Source: Yinghuangia elevatio (lineage in GTDB: Bacteria; Actinomycetota; Actinomycetes; Streptomycetales; Streptomycetaceae). Taken from it: DNA of 61,418 nt. The notes beneath the pieces were generated by a model. It made no database searches, had not been told where the DNA came from, and saw only the letters and a program-made list of their open reading frames with translations. Both the position numbers and the translations under genes were made by a program. The first letter of the stretch is position 1, and each line of letters begins with the position of its first letter. The stretch is taken from NCBI RefSeq assembly GCF_040649515.1, contig NZ_JBEZFP010000043.1, forward strand, positions 1-61,418, read 5' to 3'. Below, piece by piece: positions 57,698 through 61,418 of the stretch.

Positions 57698-59866
57698 GTG
57701 AGAATCCGTGGCTCTGTTCTCCTCTCCGCCAAGCGCAATCTCGTGCTCGGGTCGGGTCTCGTCCTCGCCATGTGCGCGGGCGCGACGGTCTACGTGCAAA
57801 CCCAAGGCACCGCGAACGCGGCGCCTGACACCGTCCTTTCTGTCGACTTCACCAAAGTGGTCGGCCAGGCTCCCGCCGAGAACTTCGGGGTGACGTTCTC
57901 GACGTTCGCCGTGGACGGCGGCCCGGTCGTTAAGAACCCGGGTGACATCGCCGCACTGCGCGGTCTGGGCGTCGGCGGCATCCGCGTCCACCTGGCGCCG
58001 AACGACCGGGGCGAGATCGTCTCCGGCGCCGGCGGCGGCGACCGCGGCATCACCGGGCACGAGTGGCTGTCCGCGATCGAAGCCATCGGCGCGGAGCCCA
58101 CGGTCGTGGTCAACGCCGACCGTGGGGACGCGCTCGCGGTGCTCGGATACCTCAACCAGTACGGCCACCACGTCAAGCGGTTCGTCATCGGCAACGAGAT
58201 GGACGAGAACAGCAAGTCGAAGATGACCGCCGAGCAGTACACCGCGGCATTCCGGACGATCGCCGCGCAGATGCGGGCGAGGACACCGGGGCTGGAGATC
58301 GGCGGTCCGGCCACCGCGTACTTCGACGAAGGCCTGCTGCGGGTCTTCGTCGCCGGCGCGGTCCACCAGGCTCCCCCGCAGGAGCGTGCCAGCTTCGTCG
58401 ACTTCCACGCGTACGGCGCGGGCAACGGCGAGAACGCGACCGTCGCCTCCTCGATCCGCTACACGGAACAACTCGACAAACTACGCACGATGCTCGGTGA
58501 CGCCCCCGGAGTCGGCCTCCAGGTCGGCGAGTTCAACATGAACTGGGGCGACGAGTCGCAGAACAACACGCACTTCGCCAGCCTCTGGGTGGCGAACGCG
58601 TTCGGCAGCATCGTGACGCGTGGAGCGACCGCGATGCTGTACGCCGACAAGAACGACGCCATGGGCCTGCTCGGCCCCAACGGCACTCCCAAGGCGAGCT
58701 ACGTCGGCATGGAGATGTTCACCGGAAGCCCCCTCGGCATCCGGCACTTCGGCCGCGAGGTCGTCGAAGCCACCAGCAGCAACCCGGACGTCCGGGTCTA
58801 CGCGTCCAACCACGACACCAACATCGTGGTCGTCAACACCGGTACGGAGGGCACCGCGCGCATCGAACTCGCGGGCGCGCTGCGCGGATCCGTCGACGTG
58901 TGGCAGAGCTCCGGCGCCCTGACCGACGTCAACCGCCCCACCAAGCGCGGCAGCGTCAACATCGCCGACGGCGGCATCGACGCCTTCCTGCCGGGCATGT
59001 CCATCACCACCTTCGTGGTGAACGGCCTGGTCACCGGCACCCCGGGCACCGACCCGTCGGCCGCGCCCACGGACAACCCCACGACCCCCTCGCCCGCACC
59101 CTCCGCACCGGCCGGTTCGACGCCCCCACCTGGTACGCCCACCGCCCCGACCCCGACCGCGCCCGGCGCCACCGGCCCGTCCGCACCGCCCGCTCCGGGC
59201 GCCCCGCCGACCGCCGGCACCCCGGCGCCCGGGCAGCAGCCCGCCCCGAACCCGCCGCCGGGCGGCCAACAGCGCCTGCAACTCCCCGACATCGGCGACC
59301 CACGCTGGCGTACGCAGGGCTCCGCGACGGCCGCGACCGGCACCGCCGTACTCACCCGCGCCGACCAGCAGTTCGCCGCCGGGTCCCTGTACTACGACGG
59401 CTCGGTGCCGTCCGCCGCGCTCCAGGTGTCGTTCGACGCGGCCATCGGCGGCGGCAAGGGCGGCGACGGTATGACCCTCGCCTTCCTCGACCCCGCTACC
59501 GGCGCCCGCGTCGGCGAGATAGGCGGCGGCCTCGGCTACAGCGGACTGACCGGCCCCGCGGTCGTGTTCGACACCTTCGACAACACCACGCACAAATCGG
59601 CGGACCGGGTCGGCTACGCGACCTCGGCCCAAGGGACCACGATGCGGTACGCCGCCTCCACGACCTCCGTACCGTCCCTGCGCGCCACCCACCACTACGA
59701 GGTCGCGGTGGCCGCCGGCGTACTGACCGTGCGCATCGACGGCACCGAAGTCCTCCGGACCCCGGTCACCCTCCCCGCCCGCGTCGTCCCCGCCTTCACC
59801 GCCGCCACCGGCGAGACCACCGACCAACACCGCGTCTCCACGGTGAAGATCACCCACACCCCCTGA
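57698..59866 (+). CDS. Secreted glycoside hydrolase with C-terminal L-type lectin-like domain
   Basis: A 722-residue exported enzyme. After the signal peptide (residues 1-41, ending QGTANAA) is a clan-A barrel: the acid/base is probably Glu167 in VIGNEMDEN and the nucleophile Glu278 in LQVGEFNMNWGD. A Pro/Thr linker (about 445-520) leads to a domain with GGDGMTLAFLDPATG and VVFDTFDNTTHKSADRVGY, characteristic of bacterial L-type lectins. It resembles GH39/GH79-like or arabinofuranosidase enzymes; the exact family is unsure. The GTG lacks a clear ribosome site. Confidence 0.83.
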   Translation: MRIRGSVLLSAKRNLVLGSGLVLAMCAGATVYVQTQGTANAAPDTVLSVDFTKVVGQAPAENFGVTFSTFAVDGGPVVKNPGDIAALRGLGVGGIRVHLAPNDRGEIVSGAGGGDRGITGHEWLSAIEAIGAEPTVVVNADRGDALAVLGYLNQYGHHVKRFVIGNEMDENSKSKMTAEQYTAAFRTIAAQMRARTPGLEIGGPATAYFDEGLLRVFVAGAVHQAPPQERASFVDFHAYGAGNGENATVASSIRYTEQLDKLRTMLGDAPGVGLQVGEFNMNWGDESQNNTHFASLWVANAFGSIVTRGATAMLYADKNDAMGLLGPNGTPKASYVGMEMFTGSPLGIRHFGREVVEATSSNPDVRVYASNHDTNIVVVNTGTEGTARIELAGALRGSVDVWQSSGALTDVNRPTKRGSVNIADGGIDAFLPGMSITTFVVNGLVTGTPGTDPSAAPTDNPTTPSPAPSAPAGSTPPPGTPTAPTPTAPGATGPSAPPAPGAPPTAGTPAPGQQPAPNPPPGGQQRLQLPDIGDPRWRTQGSATAATGTAVLTRADQQFAAGSLYYDGSVPSAALQVSFDAAIGGGKGGDGMTLAFLDPATGARVGEIGGGLGYSGLTGPAVVFDTFDNTTHKSADRVGYATSAQGTTMRYAASTTSVPSLRATHHYEVAVAAGVLTVRIDGTEVLRTPVTLPARVVPAFTAATGETTDQHRVSTVKITHTP

Positions 59867-59884
59867 CCCGAGCCTCCACAAAAT

Positions 59885-59921
59885 GGAGTGGCGGGGTCTC
59901 CGACCGGGACCCCGCCATTCC
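59885..59921. terminator. Bidirectional terminator
   Basis: A 14-bp stem (GGAGTGGCGGGGTC with GACCCCGCCATTCC, one G-T pair) around a nine-base loop between convergent genes. Confidence 0.85.
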
Positions 59922-59936
59922 GACAAACCGTGCGTC

Positions 59937-60524
59937 TTACCAGGAGGCTGTGTCCAACTCGGGGTACGGCTCCGGCAGCACCAGAGGCTGTCCGAACTTG
60001 AAGACCCGGTTCACGGCGTATCCGGGCGTCTGCACATCACCGCTGGGATCGGTGAACACCGTCGCCGTGCGCTGGTCGCGATTGACCAACAGGTAGATCG
60101 GGATGTTCAGGCGGGCATACGCCGCGTACTTGCCCTTGGTGTCCGCCGTGATGTTGCTGCCGGTGACCTCCACGACGAGGTCGAGCGCTTCGGCAGGCAT
60201 CCAGTTTCTGTGCTGTTCAGCTGCCGCGCGCTCGGCATCTGTGAAGGCTCTCGACGCCACGGTGAGGTCGGGGATGACGTGATTGCCCTTGCGCATGTCG
60301 GTGCACCCACGCATCAGGCAATACCCCCGAGCGGCGGGGCGCACAAAGTTGAGGCCGGAGCGGATGAAGGCGTACAGAACGCTTTCCGCGATCGTCTCGT
60401 GCTGGTCGTCCGGTGGCGGAGTGATGACGATCATCCCCTCGACGTACTCGACCCGGAAACCCTCGGGCGCGTCGACGCGATCGAGCAGCTCGGGGATTCC
60501 GCACTGAACGATGGTGGCAACCAT
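59937..60524 (-). CDS. Uma2 family protein (PD-(D/E)XK nuclease fold)
   Basis: A 195-residue protein of the DUF820/Uma2 group. It begins with GIPELLDRVDAPEGFRVEYVEG and contains VIPDLTVASRAF and LDLVVEVTGSNITADTKGKYAAYAR, supplying the Asp, Glu and Lys of the nuclease-fold active site. Streptomyces genomes carry many copies, and their role is unknown. The ATG follows a GAGGAGG site. It is convergent with the glycosidase. Confidence 0.88.
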   Translation of the reverse strand: MVATIVQCGIPELLDRVDAPEGFRVEYVEGMIVITPPPDDQHETIAESVLYAFIRSGLNFVRPAARGYCLMRGCTDMRKGNHVIPDLTVASRAFTDAERAAAEQHRNWMPAEALDLVVEVTGSNITADTKGKYAAYARLNIPIYLLVNRDQRTATVFTDPSGDVQTPGYAVNRVFKFGQPLVLPEPYPELDTASW

Positions 60525-60625
60525 GCGTCCTCCTCGGTCATGACGTCGGTATCAGACTACGCCGGGGAGTCTCGACGGGACGGAACGTTCGACGTTCACC
60601 CAATCGGCCCAGTGCGGCTGGGGGG

Positions 60626-61418
60626 TCAGACGTTGCGGCGGTAGGCGCCGCCTACTTCGAAGAAGGCTTCGGTGATCTGTTGGAGGGTGCAGACGCGGGA
60701 TGCGCTCATCAGGACTTCGAAGACGTTCTCGTTGTGGGTGGCCGCGTGCTTGAGGGCGGCGAGGGCGGCGTCCGCGTCGGAGCGGTGCCGGGTGCGGAAG
60801 TCGCGGACGCGGGCGAGCTGCGACTCCTTCTCGGCCTCGGTGGCGCGGGCGAGGGCGACGGGGGCGGGCGGGGCGTCGTCGGCGTGCGGGGCGCGGAAGG
60901 TGTTGACGCCGACGATGGGGAGGGTGCCGTCGTGCTTGCGCTGCTCGTACAGCATGGACTCGTCCTGGATGCGGCCGCGCTGGTAGCCGGTCTCCATCGC
61001 GCCCAGCACGCCGCCGCGTTCGCTGATGCGGTCGAACTCGGTGAGGACCGCCTCCTCGACCAGGTCGGTGAGTTCGTCGATGATGTACGAGCCCTGCAGC
61101 GGGTTCTCGTTCATCGCGAGGCCCCACTCGCGGTTGATGATCAGCTGGATCGCGAGGGCGCGGCGGACCGACTCCTCGGTGGGCGTGGTGACCGCCTCGT
61201 CGAAGGCGTTGGTGTGCAGGCTGTTGCAGTTGTCGTAGATGGCGATGAGCGCCTGCAGGGTCGTGCGGATGTCGTTGAAGTCCATTTCCTGCGCGTGCAG
61301 TGAGCGGCCCGAGGTCTGCACGTGGTACTTCAGCTTCTGGCTGCGCTCGTTCGCGTCGCGCACCCGGGCCCACCACCACACCCGGGTGCGGGCCCGCCGA
61401 TTGCCGCGCGGTCCTCCC
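60626..61418 (-). CDS. icmF: Fused isobutyryl-CoA mutase IcmF, C-terminal part (runs off window)
   Basis: The 3' end of an adenosylcobalamin-dependent acyl-CoA mutase gene. Visible are RSQKLKYHVQTSGRSLHAQE, NAFDEAVTTPTEESVRRA, QLIINREWGLAMNENP, GAMETGYQRGRIQDESMLYE and the end FEVGGAYRRNV. This wording matches the large-subunit part of IcmF (cobalamin, MeaI and mutase in one chain) better than methylmalonyl-CoA mutase, as I recall. The frame stays open to 61418, so the start and other domains lie outside. Confidence 0.88.
   Translation of the reverse strand, partial: GGPRGNRRARTRVWWWARVRDANERSQKLKYHVQTSGRSLHAQEMDFNDIRTTLQALIAIYDNCNSLHTNAFDEAVTTPTEESVRRALAIQLIINREWGLAMNENPLQGSYIIDELTDLVEEAVLTEFDRISERGGVLGAMETGYQRGRIQDESMLYEQRKHDGTLPIVGVNTFRAPHADDAPPAPVALARATEAEKESQLARVRDFRTRHRSDADAALAALKHAATHNENVFEVLMSASRVCTLQQITEAFFEVGGAYRRNV

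Overview
The window is very GC-rich chromosomal DNA from an actinomycete of the Streptomyces type. Evidence is the strong third-position GC bias, many GTG starts, a whiD/bldM pair (sporulation and aerial growth regulators), a double-CIRCE groESL operon, and a gene order that, as I recall, is shared with Streptomyces and partly with mycobacteria (alr, tsaE, tsaB, rimI, tsaD, groES-groEL, whiB-type gene, sigD-like sigma factor, guaB, guaB3). Everything below is read by eye from the sequence; no database search was possible.

Layout. 1-5600: acpS, NAD(P)HX repair enzyme, alr, a membrane-anchored hydrolase and tsaE, all rightward. 5740-7515: a mobile-element scar, an IS3-family remnant cut by an IS5-like element that carries a broken transposase and a methyltransferase between inverted ends. 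7532-10928: a class A penicillin-binding protein and a YkuD-like anchored protein, leftward. 11216: tsaB. 12024-17414: an envelope module, with a lipoprotein and an I36-type secreted inhibitor divergent from a three-gene MacAB-like exporter. 17556-20054: a secreted LTD nuclease. 20537-22575: rimI, tsaD and a small protein. 23162-26491: polysaccharide deacetylase, a THUMP-like methyltransferase, a small protein and an acetyltransferase. 27047-29126: groES-groEL. 29370-32741: a dehydrogenase, whiD, bldM, an ECF sigma factor (shbA-like) and an overlapping small gene in the position of an anti-sigma factor. 32991-35768: guaB and guaB3. 36078-49823: a small membrane protein, a Ser/Thr kinase, a HAD phosphatase, glpD and four more tandem Ser/Thr kinases. 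49957-54375: succinic semialdehyde dehydrogenase, chorismate mutase behind a probable Phe/Tyr attenuator, and guaA. 54507-59866: DUF1990 protein, ROK regulator divergent from an MFS transporter, and a secreted glycosidase with a lectin domain. 59937-61418: a Uma2 protein and the 3' end of a fused acyl-CoA mutase gene that runs off the window.

How the parts relate. The t6A tRNA-modification genes (tsaE, tsaB, rimI, tsaD) keep their order but are pushed apart by two blocks of envelope, export and mobile genes. GMP synthesis genes (guaB, guaB3, guaA) bracket the kinase block. Four of the five kinases end in a related, non-PASTA domain with a VPxGW motif, which suggests one expanded sensory family. 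The most interesting regulatory findings are the chorismate mutase leader (a 21-codon Phe/Phe/Tyr peptide, a terminator and a competing 11-bp long-range stem), the small anti-sigma-like gene translationally coupled to the shbA-like gene, the groES promoter between two CIRCE elements, and a perfect inverted repeat between the ROK and MFS genes. Tandem duplications at or just after stop codons recur throughout the window.
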